64,000 nt of DNA from JACCSI01 sp963815285 (GTDB lineage: Bacteria > Acidobacteriota > Vicinamibacteria > Vicinamibacterales > UBA2999): assembly GCA_963815285.1 (NCBI GenBank), contig CAWFGB010000005.1, positions 1 through 64,000 on the forward strand. The letters are read 5' to 3'. The translations under genes were made by a program, and so were the position numbers. Shown here piece after piece: positions 17,021 to 26,041 of this stretch. The notes under the pieces were generated by a model. It was given only the letters and a program-made list of their open reading frames with translations. It did not search any database and was not told the DNA's origin. Position 1 is the stretch's first letter. Every line of letters starts with the position of its first letter.

Positions 17021-17118
17021 CGTCTTTCGTCCACGATACAGCGTCGCCGATTGTGGGCACCACGATGGTTTGAACTGATCAGGATGGTCGGCCGTTCTCG
17101 CTGTCGATAGGACACTCA

Positions 17119-18395
17119 ATGAAACGCGCGTTCTTCGGGGCCATCGCGACACTTCTTGCGATCGGCACTACCGCAACGTCTCGCGGCCTCGGTGTGACGT
17201 CCGTTACAGCCCTGCCGCGTGGACCGGTGGTCGAGTGGAGCCTCGAAGCCCAACGCGCGATCGTGCCGCCGCCGGCGGGCGTTGGCAACAAGTTCCCCGG
17301 CGAAGCCGCCGTGTACATGGGAATCGTTCACGTCGCGATGTACGACGCCGCTGTAGCGATCCAGGGCGGCTACCGCCCATACGCGCTCTCGCTCACAGCT
17401 GCGACCGAAACCTCTCCTGCGGCCACTGTCGCAGCGGCGGCACATGGCGTACTCGTCGCGTTGCTACCAGTGCAGCGCGGAGATTTAGACAAGAGATTTG
17501 CAGAGTACGTATCCAAGCTACCGGCCGACGCCGCTAAAGCAAGCGGAATCGCACTCGGGGAGCGCGTCGCCGCCGCGATCGTTGCACTGCGTGCGGATGA
17601 CGGTCGGGACGCGGACCCCGAGTACGTCCGCAGCCTCCACCGGGTCCCGGCGTTTTTGAACCTGATCCCACCAGACCGATGCTCGGGCTTCGGCTGTCAA
17701 GGATCCGGCCGCTCGCGCTCGACAGTCCCTCGCAGTTTCGCCCCGGTGGCCCAACTCCGTTGACGAGTCGGGAATACGCCACTGACTTCGAAGAAGTGAA
17801 GCAGTTGGGCCGATTCGACAGCACGGCTAGAACCGACAAGCAGACGATCGAGGCCCTATTCTGGACCGACCACGACCTGCGTCAGTGGAATGAGGGACTA
17901 TTGCGCCTCGCCGCACACCGAGAGCTCGATCTGGTCCAGACGGCGCGGATGCTGGCGATGACGCACGTCAGCGGTGGCGATGCGATGATCGCCTGCTTCG
18001 ATGCCAAGTACCACTACATGTTCTGGCGGCCAGCTATCGCAATCCCGCGGGCCGATAGCTATGTGACCCCAGCGACGGAGCCGGATGGGACGTGGCGGCC
18101 GTTGCGCCCGGCGCCGAACTTCCCGGAATATCCATCGGCGCACGCGTGTCACAGCAGCGCGATCGTCGAGGCGCTGGTTGAATTCTTCGGCACCGGTGAG
18201 GTCCACCTCTCGCTCGACAGCGCCGCGACAAGTACGACTCGCAAGTACACGCATCTTCACGACGCCGTGAGGGAGGTCGAACACGCCCGCGTCTTGGCAG
18301 GGTTCCACTTCCGCAACTCCGATGTGGAAGGCTCGATTCTTGGGCGGAACGTCGCCCGCTTTGTAATCGGCCGTTTCTCCCGGCCGCGTGACTGA
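17119..18395 (+). CDS. Vanadium-dependent haloperoxidase/PAP2-like secreted protein with one frameshift
   Basis: The first frame has a signal peptide and the N-terminal helical domain (NKFPGEAAVYMGIVHVAMYD). Near 17630 a missing C in a CCC run moves the frame to PPPGPGVFEPDPTR and SPSQFRPGGPTPLTSREYA. The second frame carries FWRPAIAIPRAD, PNFPEYPSAHACHSSA and the late AGFHFRNSDVEG, the vanadate/phosphate-binding motifs (R, SxxCH, RxxxD-like) of the PAP2-haloperoxidase fold. One restored base gives about 425 residues. The substrate could be halide or phosphate ester. Confidence 0.78.
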
Positions 18396-18401
18396 CTTCG
18401 G

Positions 18402-18560
18402 TCAGCGCACGAAATGGTACCGTCCTTCCCAGGTAAACACGCCGGCAGGATCCGACACGAAGTCTGACGACACCTTCAGGTTCGCATGGAGTCCCGCGAG
18501 CCCTCCTGTGTGCCGTCCGCCGGTCACGCTCGCTGGTTCCCAGGTTGCGAGCACGCAGAA
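18402..18560 (-). pseudogene. C-terminal remnant of a small beta-rich protein
   Basis: The minus strand reads GGRHTGGLAGLHANLKVSSD followed by AGVFTWEGRYHFVR and TGA. The GGxHxGGLAGL and GxYHF pattern resembles the end of DUF3224-like or allene-oxide-cyclase-like barrels. No start or N-terminal half is visible. Identification is tentative. Confidence 0.35.
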
Positions 18561-18629
18561 CAAGACAACTCCGACGTGTGATCGGTGTAATCACGTTCTT
18601 CGTTCTTTGTTCTAGCGTCGTCGCTCGTT

Positions 18630-19957
18630 CTATGGTACGGTCACCTGCACTTCATCAGATGCGGCGCTGCGTGCGGCAAAGTTTCCGGCCCGCACTCTGA
18701 CGTAGTAGACGCCAGGGAGAACGTTGGGCACGGTAACAGTCGTCGTGGTCACGGGTACTGTGGTGCTCAGAACCGTCTGGCCGGACACTAGGCCTGCTTC
18801 CAGGTTGTACTCGGTGGCAGGCGTTACGCCGGACCCTGGTGACCAACGCAACGTGACCTGATTGCCGCTTACAGTGGCGGAGAGGGCTTCGGGACGCGGC
18901 GGACTCTGGCCGATCAACACGCCGACAGGAAACGCTCCTGCGGGCAAGTCGACGGACGTCAAACCAGCAAGGTCGTCCGTGTGGAACAGCATCAATCTGG
19001 CCCACAGACGTCCGGTAACGGCGTCTCTCATCGACAAGTAGACAATGGCGAGTGGAATGCCATTCGCGAAGCTGACGCGCGCCGGTGCTGGGGTAGTCAC
19101 CTCCGTGAGCAGATCCAGAGTCGTGCCGTCGTACACGAGAAGGTTACCGTCGTCGCCCGGATCCGGGCCGGTCATGGTCGTAATGTAGAGGCGCCCGCTG
19201 CGCGGATGTACCGCGATGGGTCCGGATTGCGCCCCGCCTGAAACGCTCTCTGTGCGAGCACTGCTCCGGTCGCAATGTCATATCGCTTGAGGATCCCCGG
19301 ATATCCGCCTGTGTAATCCACCGCATACAGCTCTGTACCCGCGGCGTTGGTTGCTAGAGGACCCGAAGTGTTTGCGACTGTCGCGATCAGCGCTCCGGTC
19401 TCGCTGTCAAGAACGCGTGTCTCCCCCCGTTGAAGAGGGAACACATCGGTCATGCAGAACGCGAAGAGCCGCGCGCCGTCCCCCGATAAACCGAGCCAGT
19501 CTGGCGGCCGAGTGGGACAGACGGCAGGAAACGTCTGTTGCCGATCGGGTTCGATGACGACTACGTTCGCGCCCTGGAGGAGAAACACACGCGATTCCGA
19601 GGGATGAACGATCAACCGCGGAACCGGTTCGGGCTCCAACAACACCGACGCAACGGTGGTATGCGCGACGTTGTCGAATAGCGAAAGAAATGTGGGAGAC
19701 AGAGCGTCCTTCTCACCTGCCCAGACGAGGTAACGTCCGTCACCGGTAAGGCCCGACCGGTCGGCAGGGTACGGTCCGTTAGCGATGTGTGTCAGTCCGA
19801 GAATGCGACGGCTCTCGATGTCGACTTCGAGGAGGTAAGTGGGATCACACGAAATTAGCTGACAAGCCGTCGAGAGCAACACGAAGGCTTTCGTCTGGGC
19901 GCTCGCAGATGCGCTGACCAGCAACAGCGCAAGCGGGGCGGCCAGGATCGTTCTCAT
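18630..19957 (-). CDS. Secreted beta-propeller with C-terminal fibronectin type III domain, one frameshift
   Basis: The start at 19957 has GAGG seven bases upstream and a signal peptide (LALLLVSASASAQ). Propeller blades (RYLVWAGEKD, RLIVHPSESRVFLL, ARLFAFCMTD) run to about residue 245. There the frame must shift near 19225 to continue GPIAVHPRSGRLYITTMTG. The last 95 residues are an Fn3 domain (VTLRWSPGSGVTPATEYNLE, GVYYVRVRA). Probably exported; function unknown. Confidence 0.78.
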
Positions 19958-20006
19958 GATTTGTCCTCTCACTCCTCGCACGGCTCGCCGTCCGCGGGTC
20001 GCGGAA

Positions 20007-21092
20007 TCAACGGGACAGCGCGCCGATGTGGGTTGCTGACAGCTCGGCTCGGGACAGAGACGCCAACCCGAGATCCAGCACAATCCGACCGTCGACCGTG
20101 CCCGACTTCAACGCCGCAAAGATCTCGTTGATGGACTCGAGTGGCGCAGTGTGAATGTGTGCGCGCACGCTTCCCTCGCCGGCAAATGCCAGCGCTTCTG
20201 CCAAATCCTTGCGGGTTCCGACGATCGACCCGCGGATCGTGATTCGTTTGAGGACAACGTCGAATATGGGTGTCGGGAAGTCGCCGGGCGGCAGACCGAC
20301 GAGGCTGACCGTACCCTTCCTCCGCACCATTTGCAGTGCTTGGGAGAACGCGGAGACAGAGACGGCGGTCACGAGGACGCCATGCGCGCCACCGTCTGTG
20401 TGCTTGATCACCTGAGCTGCGGCATCCGGCGCCTTGGCGTTCACGGCGACATCTGCGCCAAGCGTTCTGGCCAGCTGGAGCTTGTCGTCTGCGACGTCGA
20501 TCGCAACGACGTGCAGACCCATTGCTTTCGCGTACTGCACGGCAACGTGACCGAGTCCTCCGATCCCGGAAACGGCGAGCCATTCTCCAGGTCTCACTTC
20601 GGTCTCCTTGATCCCCTTGTAGGTGGTCACGCCGGCGCAGAGGATGGGCGCCAGTGCGGCGAAGTCGGCCTTCGCCGGCAGACGGCCGACGTAGGCGGCA
20701 CTCCCGATCGCATATTCTGCAAAACAGCCGTTCACGCCGTAGCCGCTGTTGTGCTGCGAAGGGCAGAGGGTCTCCCATCCCGTAATGCACGACTCACACA
20801 CGCCGCACGCGTCGTGCAGCCACGCGATGCCGACCGGGTCGCCTTCCTTCAACTCGGTCACGCCAGGCCCGACAGCCACGACCACGCCCGCACCCTCGTG
20901 ACCCGGGATGAACGGCGGCATGGGCTTGACGGGCCAGTCGCCTTCTGCCGCATGCAGGTCCGTATGGCAAACACCGCTGGCCATGATTTTGACGAGCACT
21001 TCCCCAACCCCTGGTGTCGGAACAGGCACTTCTTCAATCGAGAGCGGCTGTCCGAGTGCGCGGACAACAGCCGCCTTCATCGTCTTGGGCAT
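20007..21092 (-). CDS. adhP: Zinc-dependent alcohol dehydrogenase, AdhP type
   Basis: This 361-residue MDR enzyme has catalytic zinc ligands in SGVCHTDLHAAEGDWP and GHEGAGVV, structural-zinc cysteines in ACGVCESCITGWETLC, an SQHNSGYGVNG segment typical of AdhP, and the NAD-binding GIGGLGHVAVQYAKAMG. It should interconvert alcohols and aldehydes with NAD. The C-terminus is about 20 residues longer than usual (LASLSRAELSATHIGALSR). Confidence 0.93.
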   Translation of the reverse strand: MPKTMKAAVVRALGQPLSIEEVPVPTPGVGEVLVKIMASGVCHTDLHAAEGDWPVKPMPPFIPGHEGAGVVVAVGPGVTELKEGDPVGIAWLHDACGVCESCITGWETLCPSQHNSGYGVNGCFAEYAIGSAAYVGRLPAKADFAALAPILCAGVTTYKGIKETEVRPGEWLAVSGIGGLGHVAVQYAKAMGLHVVAIDVADDKLQLARTLGADVAVNAKAPDAAAQVIKHTDGGAHGVLVTAVSVSAFSQALQMVRRKGTVSLVGLPPGDFPTPIFDVVLKRITIRGSIVGTRKDLAEALAFAGEGSVRAHIHTAPLESINEIFAALKSGTVDGRIVLDLGLASLSRAELSATHIGALSR

Positions 21093-21180
21093 CTTGCACC
21101 TTCCTATCCGGGAAATACGTGACAGCGTCAAGCGCCGTCGCCGTGGCGGCCGGTCAGCGGCCATCCTCACGAGAGTGCTG

Positions 21181-21400
21181 CTACCCGCATCCTCGACCCG
21201 AGCCCGTGCGGGCGAATATCAAGCCGTTCGTCGCCAAGACCCCATCATTCACGAGCGCTCCAAGTACGCGTTCGCACCGGCTCTGTTCGATGCTGAACAA
21301 ACGCGCTGCCTGGCGGACGGTCAACGTGAGCCCTGGCATCGAGCGGAACTCCCCCTGAACGCGGATGTACAGGTCGCGTTCGTCAGTTAAGGTGGCACCT
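21181..21400 (-). CDS. Small helix-turn-helix-like protein, start unclear
   Basis: The minus-strand frame reads RDLYIRVQGEFRSMPGLTLT, then VRQAARLFSIEQSRCERVLG and LVNDGVLATNGLIFARTG, ending at TAG 21181. This resembles a short HTH protein type (about 75-80 residues) that I associate with Acidobacteriota. No ATG, GTG or TTG is well placed upstream before an in-frame stop, so the 5' end may be damaged. Confidence 0.5.
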
Positions 21401-21710
21401 TGCTCGGGTACGGCCTGGGTGGTCTGACAAAGAGCGCATCATCGACTCCTTACGAAGACAGCGATCGCTGGTGACTGGAAAGCCATGAGCAACGACGATG
21501 CCGGAATGTGAAGAGCGGGTGTTTCTTAGGTTCCGCCATCGCTCGCGGGTTTACGGTTCGAGCCGCGCGGGGAATTTTTCGCAGAGGTGCGGAAGAATCG
21601 GCCTGATGGTGAGACGAACGACGTCAGTCGTCCAGTGAATGGTGGAGAGCGCGAGGCACTATGCGATCGGCATCCACACGGCATTTGTCTTGCTGCCCTC
21701 GGTCGAATTA
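21401..21710. other. Gap without recognised features
   Basis: I see no convincing coding signal, repeat or hairpin here. It probably contains the promoter of the VIT-family gene. Confidence 0.5.
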
Positions 21711-22309
21711 ATGAGCGATCGTTATTCTCCTGATAGCGCACGCACGACGCCTCGACTTCGACAGTCTGTTCATCGAGAGCCGACAACTGTCGTGGGGTTT
21801 GCGCGTCACTATCTCGGCGACGTGATCTATGGTGCGAACGATGAAATCATCACTACGTTTGCGGTGGTCGCGGGCGTAACCGGCGGTTCACTGACGGTGC
21901 GGGCCGTCCTGATCGTGGGAGCTGCGAATCTCATCGCGGATGGACTCTCGATGGGTGTTGGAAATTACCTGAGCATCCGATCAAACGAGAGTGCGCTCGA
22001 AGCCCAGGATCTACCCGAGCAAGAGGCACGGCCGGCGCGACACGGCGTTGCGACGTTCCTCGCGTTCGTGGTTGTCGGAGCCCTGCCGCTGCTTCCGTAC
22101 CTGTCACCCGACTCGCGATCGATCGATTCCTCTTCTCGGTAATACTGACCTTGTCCGCCCTGTTTGGTGTCGGCGCAGCACGCGCCATCGTCACCGTCGA
22201 CCGTTGGTGGGCCGCAGGCCTCGAAATGCTGCTGCTCGGAGCGATCGTCGCAGCCGCCGCGTATGGAAGCGGTTACCTTGTGGCTGCGGCTGTCAGCACT
22301 GCCGGCTGA
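21711..22309 (+). CDS. VIT1/CCC1-family (DUF125) iron/manganese transporter-like protein, one frameshift
   Basis: The first frame gives GFARHYLGDVIYGANDEIIT, FAVVAGVTGGSL, ADGLSMGVGNYLSIRSNESA and AFVVVGALPLLPYL. Near 22120 the reading must move to RFLFSVILTLSALFGVGAAR and continue to VAAAVSTAG, the last membrane helices. Restored length is about 198 residues. The family moves Fe or Mn across membranes. The start at 21711 is chosen for similarity; the same frame is open back to 21639. Confidence 0.75.
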
Positions 22310-22389
22310 ATCCGCGCCCACAGTTGCTGAGCCCTGAACGGGCGCTGCGCACGAGACCGCGGAATCCTTCACAGTGATTGCAGACAATC

Positions 22390-24150
22390 TCAAGACTCCG
22401 TCGTCTCGAGTTCGTCTTCGGCCAGATCGTATCGGCCGCGCACGGCGCTCGCCATTTCCGGTAACTGTCTCCTCGCGCGATCCGGCTCGATATCGCTGTT
22501 CGAGCGCTCGGAGCTCGCCGGCCAGCGCACGATCGCCGAACACGTCGCCAATCCAGCGCGAGAAATCACCGCGCATGATGTACCCCGTCAACAGCGTTGG
22601 CGGCGTGTGCTCCAGCTCGGACACGAACTGCCGGAGCGTGCGAATCCGTGTGTCCGGGTTGACCATTCGCGTTGAACACGAACGCCCGATGTGCGCTCAC
22701 CGGCACATCGACGTACTTCTCGCGATGCCGGACGTGAGGCGTGAGGCGCGGCGCAATCGTGAAGAGTCGCAGCTCTCCACCGGTCTCTTCAGTGATCGGA
22801 AGCGCGACCGCCTGGCCGACCTTCAAGTGGCCGAGCATCGCCCAGCGCGCGGCATCGATATCGGCACATCCCGCGCAACGTGCGCGGAGCGCTTCCATCT
22901 CGGCCGGATTCGACTCGCACGTCACGATCATCACTTCGGTGCTGGCGAGCAGCGGCCTGAGGCAGCCGCGAGGCGCAGTACGTGACGACCGTGTAGCCGT
23001 TGCGCTCGAAGTCGAGGAGTTGCGGTGCGTCGCTGTCGTGCAGGTAGTAGTGCGCTTCGTCGAGCAGGATGCGATGCGGAAGTCCGGTTCGCCGCCTGAG
23101 GACGTTCAGCGCCGGCAACACGGCTCGGACGTACTGCAGCTTTTCGTCGTGCGGGAGGCGCGACAGGTCAATGACGACGCTGCGGTCCGGATACCGGAGC
23201 GCGCGCAGCAGCTCGCGAGGCGTTGGCGGGCGATCTTCGCGTCCGAGCACGGTCACGCCGGGCAAGCCTTCGAGCGAGCTGTAGTCGCCTTCCGGGATCG
23301 ATGACGCAGACGCAGTAGCCGTGCAGAATCAACTGTTCGCAGAGGAGACCCGCGACCCAGGATTTCCCGGACTTGGCGTCGCCGGTCACCAGGACGTTGC
23401 GGCCGCGCACCGCGAGCGAGAATTCACGACCGTCCTCCAGGTATCCGAGCAGCAGACGACGGCGGCCGCGCGGGGGAATCGGCAGATTCCCGGTCGCCGC
23501 GAGCGTGTCGCACATAGTCGCCGACCGCGGCCGGCCCGCTGCCCGTCGAGAACGACGTCGGCGGCCGCCTGCAGTGCCTTGCTGCCCCATGCGACGGCGA
23601 CGCCGACTTCAGCCAGCCGCAGGAGCTCGTGGTCGTTCTCGGCGTCACCGATCGCGACGGTGTTGCGCGCCGAGAGCCGCAGCGTCTCGAGCGCCACGTG
23701 CAGTCCGGTCGCCTTGCTCACGCCCTGTGGCGCCGTCATCACACGCCCGCGGTTGAAGATGAGCACGAGCGGCAATTCGAGGGTCCGAATGACCTCGAGC
23801 AGCCGCGGTGCCTCGTTGGCATCCGCATCGACCAGGCACTGTCCAGCGGCAAACGGAATCCCGCGACGGCGCAATTCGGCCACGAAGCCCTCGGGCACCA
23901 GAGGCGCCAGCGTCGAGGTCCGCCCGCTGTCGGGGAAGTGAATCACCGCGCCGTTCTCGGCGATGACACCGTCGACGAAGTGCAGGTCACCAGCGACCCG
24001 TCGCAATTCATCGAGGATCCGCCCGGTGACCAGCAGCACGACGATCCCCTGCGTGCGGGCGGCGGCAATCGCATCGCGGACCGATGGGTCCAGGACGTCG
24101 CCGCGAGCGATGGTGCCGTCGTAGTCCAGCGCGATGACAGAGAGCTTCAC
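22390..24150 (-). pseudogene. HAD phosphatase fused to a HerA/FtsK-like ATPase, with about five frameshifts
   Basis: The start is GTG 24150 (AGGAG six bases upstream). Residues 1-215 are a HAD-IIB (Cof-like) phosphatase: IALDYDGTIA with the nucleophile Asp, VTGR, VIAENGAV and GDAENDHELL. A P-loop ATPase follows, split over several frames: LLLGYLEDGREFSLAVRG, Walker A VTGDAKSGKSW, Walker B RILLDEAHYYL, ASTEVM-like linker and a C-terminal RQFVSELEHTPPTLLTGYIM. The last residues MASAVRGRYDLAEDE end at TGA 22390. Repaired, it would be about 585 residues. The fused architecture suggests a regulated ATP-driven machine, but the role is unknown. Confidence 0.72.
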
Positions 24151-24177
24151 GAGTAGCTCCTCTGTCGAATCGAGCAA

Positions 24178-24435
24178 GTGACCTGCCAGGTAAAGGAAAA
24201 GGAAAGAAAAGAGAAGGAAGAAAAGGAGAGAGAAAAGAGAGGAAAGAGAGAGAGAGGAGGAGTATGGGTAAAGATGGAGAGAGAAAGAAGAGATGGAGAA
24301 GATAGAAGGCTAGGAGGAGATGATAAAAGAATGGAGAGAAAGAGAGAGGAAAAGAAGAAAGAGTAGAGAGCTAAGAAGGGAAGGTAGGAAAGAGGAGTAA
24401 AGAAGGTGAAGGAGAAAGGCTAGGAGGGAAGAAGA
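24178..24435. repeat. Polypurine low-complexity tract
   Basis: About 250 bases on the + strand are almost all A and G (GAGAGAGAGGAGGAG and similar) with only some twenty scattered pyrimidines. No codon logic or exact tandem unit is seen. It sits between the 5' end of the HAD-ATPase gene and the stop of the next minus-strand frame. Such homopurine DNA can form triplex structures and is also prone to sequencing error. Confidence 0.85.
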
Positions 24436-24687
24436 TTAGTAGCGAGTAATAGCGAAGGGCATCTCGGGCAGCGGGTGGAACTCGACGACGTGACCGGACT
24501 GCACTGTACGACGACGGCTCCAGAAAAATGCGCAGATGCGCCGCATCGACCCCTTGCGGACGGCCGGGCCATTCGGCGAGCACACCGCCGTGGGCGAACC
24601 GCACTGCACGGCGCCAACGTGAAGCTGCAGCGCTGAACGGTAGCGCGGCTCGTCGTACGGTGAGAATCGAACTGGTTCTCGCGGCAT
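24436..24687 (-). CDS. Small unknown protein coupled to the sigma-factor gene, probably frameshifted
   Basis: ATG 24687 overlaps the stop of the upstream sigma-factor gene (TGATG). The frame begins MPREPVRFSPYDEPRYRSAL. A neighbouring frame then looks more protein-like (RFAHGGVLAEWPGRPQGVDA), and the first frame resumes VVEFHPLPEMPFAITRY before TAA. About 80 residues if repaired. Not recognised. Confidence 0.4.
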   Translation of the reverse strand: MPREPVRFSPYDEPRYRSALQLHVGAVQCGSPTAVCSPNGPAVRKGSMRRICAFFWSRRRTVQSGHVVEFHPLPEMPFAITRY

Positions 24688-25859
24688 CACAGCGACCTCA
24701 GTCGCTCCAGCAGCTCCTGGACCGATCGCAACTCGAGCGGGCCGGCGACCATCCAGATCAAATCGAGCACGTCGCTGATCCGCAGGTCGTCCGGGCGGCG
24801 CGAAAGGTCTGTTCGTCCGGACTGTCCTGCAGCAACTGGTAGATGCTCTGCACGGGCCCTTCCCGCTCAGGCGCAGCACGCCGCGCGTCGCACGCAGGAA
24901 GCTCCTGGACGCCCTCGGCAAAGCCTGGCGGCAAGACGACGTGCAGACGACCGCGATCGTCGGTGAAGAAGCGCGCCGCCGCCTCGCCGACATCGAGCGG
25001 CCAGTCCTCGAAATCGGGGAACGCGCTACGAATTGCGGCCGCCATCGCGCCTACAGGATGATTCGGATCGGTGGCTCGATCGGACGGATCGGTGAACCGC
25101 TGCGCCGCCTGACGAAGGAATGCCGTGGGATCTGCCGCCGACCGCGCTCGCGAGTCGTTCGCTGACGCCATGTTGCGCCGAATGAACAGACCGATCAGCT
25201 CGCTCGGCGGAGGGCGAAGCGCAAGCGACTCTCGAAGCGCCTGGTAGATCTCTCCATCGTCGATCAAACGCTCGACCCTCTGAATGTGGCGTTCTCGTTC
25301 GTCGTTGATTCGCTGGCTCCCGAGCAGAATCTGTTCGACGGCGTGCGGAGCTGCCCACGACCTTCGTGCAGCCGGCGCCGCAACGTGCCGGCTGGAATGT
25401 CGAGGAACCGTGCGGCGGCCTCGGAGTCGTAGCCCTCGAAGTAGACGAGCGCCATGGCTTCACGCAATCGATCCGGCAGTTCACGCATGGCTTGTTGAAT
25501 CAAGGCTGCCAGCTCGAGCCGTTCAGCGCGTCGTCCGGTCGCTCGTTCTGATAGGACACCTCCTCGACCAGAGCGTCCGCCTTGAGACGACGGCTTTGAA
25601 GTTCCAGGCGGGCTTTGCGCACGACGATCGTCCGCAGCCACGATCCGAATCGCTCCGGATCTCGCAGCGAATCCAGCCCGGTCAATGCCTGCCGGAACGC
25701 CTCGGCGGCTGCGTCCTCGGCGGAGGCGAATTCTCCGGTCACTCCAAACGCGGCGGCGCGTGCCGCACGCCAGTAACGCGAGAAGAGCTCGCCAATCGCG
25801 CGCCGTCGCCTCGTCGCGCAAGCTCGACCAGCTCGCGATCCGCCTGTTCACCATGTCAT
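24687..25859 (-). pseudogene. ECF-like sigma factor with long C-terminal extension, about five frameshifts
   Basis: Joined across frames it reads DRELVELARRGDGARL, ELFSRYWRAARAAAFG, SAEDAAAEAFRQALTGLD (region 2), then LPDRLREAMALVYFEGYDSE and IPAGTLRRRLHEGRGQLR (region 4). VEQILLGSQRINDERERHIQ leads into a 200-residue tail (IYQALRESLALRPPPSELIG, FTDDRGRLHVVLPPGF). Lesions fall near 25853, 25795, 25525, 25345 and 24800. The tail matches nothing I know and may be a fused sensor or anti-sigma-like part. Confidence 0.68.
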
Positions 25860-26041
25860 GGAGTAAGTGTGGTCACCAGGCCGTTTGTTCGCAGAATAGA
25901 TAGATGGATTAAAAAGGCTATGAGATCAACAGCGGAAGCAGGAACTAGGGATGGGCTAGAGGTGGCTTATTAAAGAGAGCGCTGCAGGAGAGAACGCGTT
26001 GGTCGCTTTTCGGACGAGATGAAGCTGGGATGGCGGCTTCA

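Noticed and set aside
24178..24366. Lys/Glu/Arg-rich open frame in the polypurine tract
   Set aside because: Purine-only DNA automatically gives K, E, R and G codons, so the frame carries no coding evidence.
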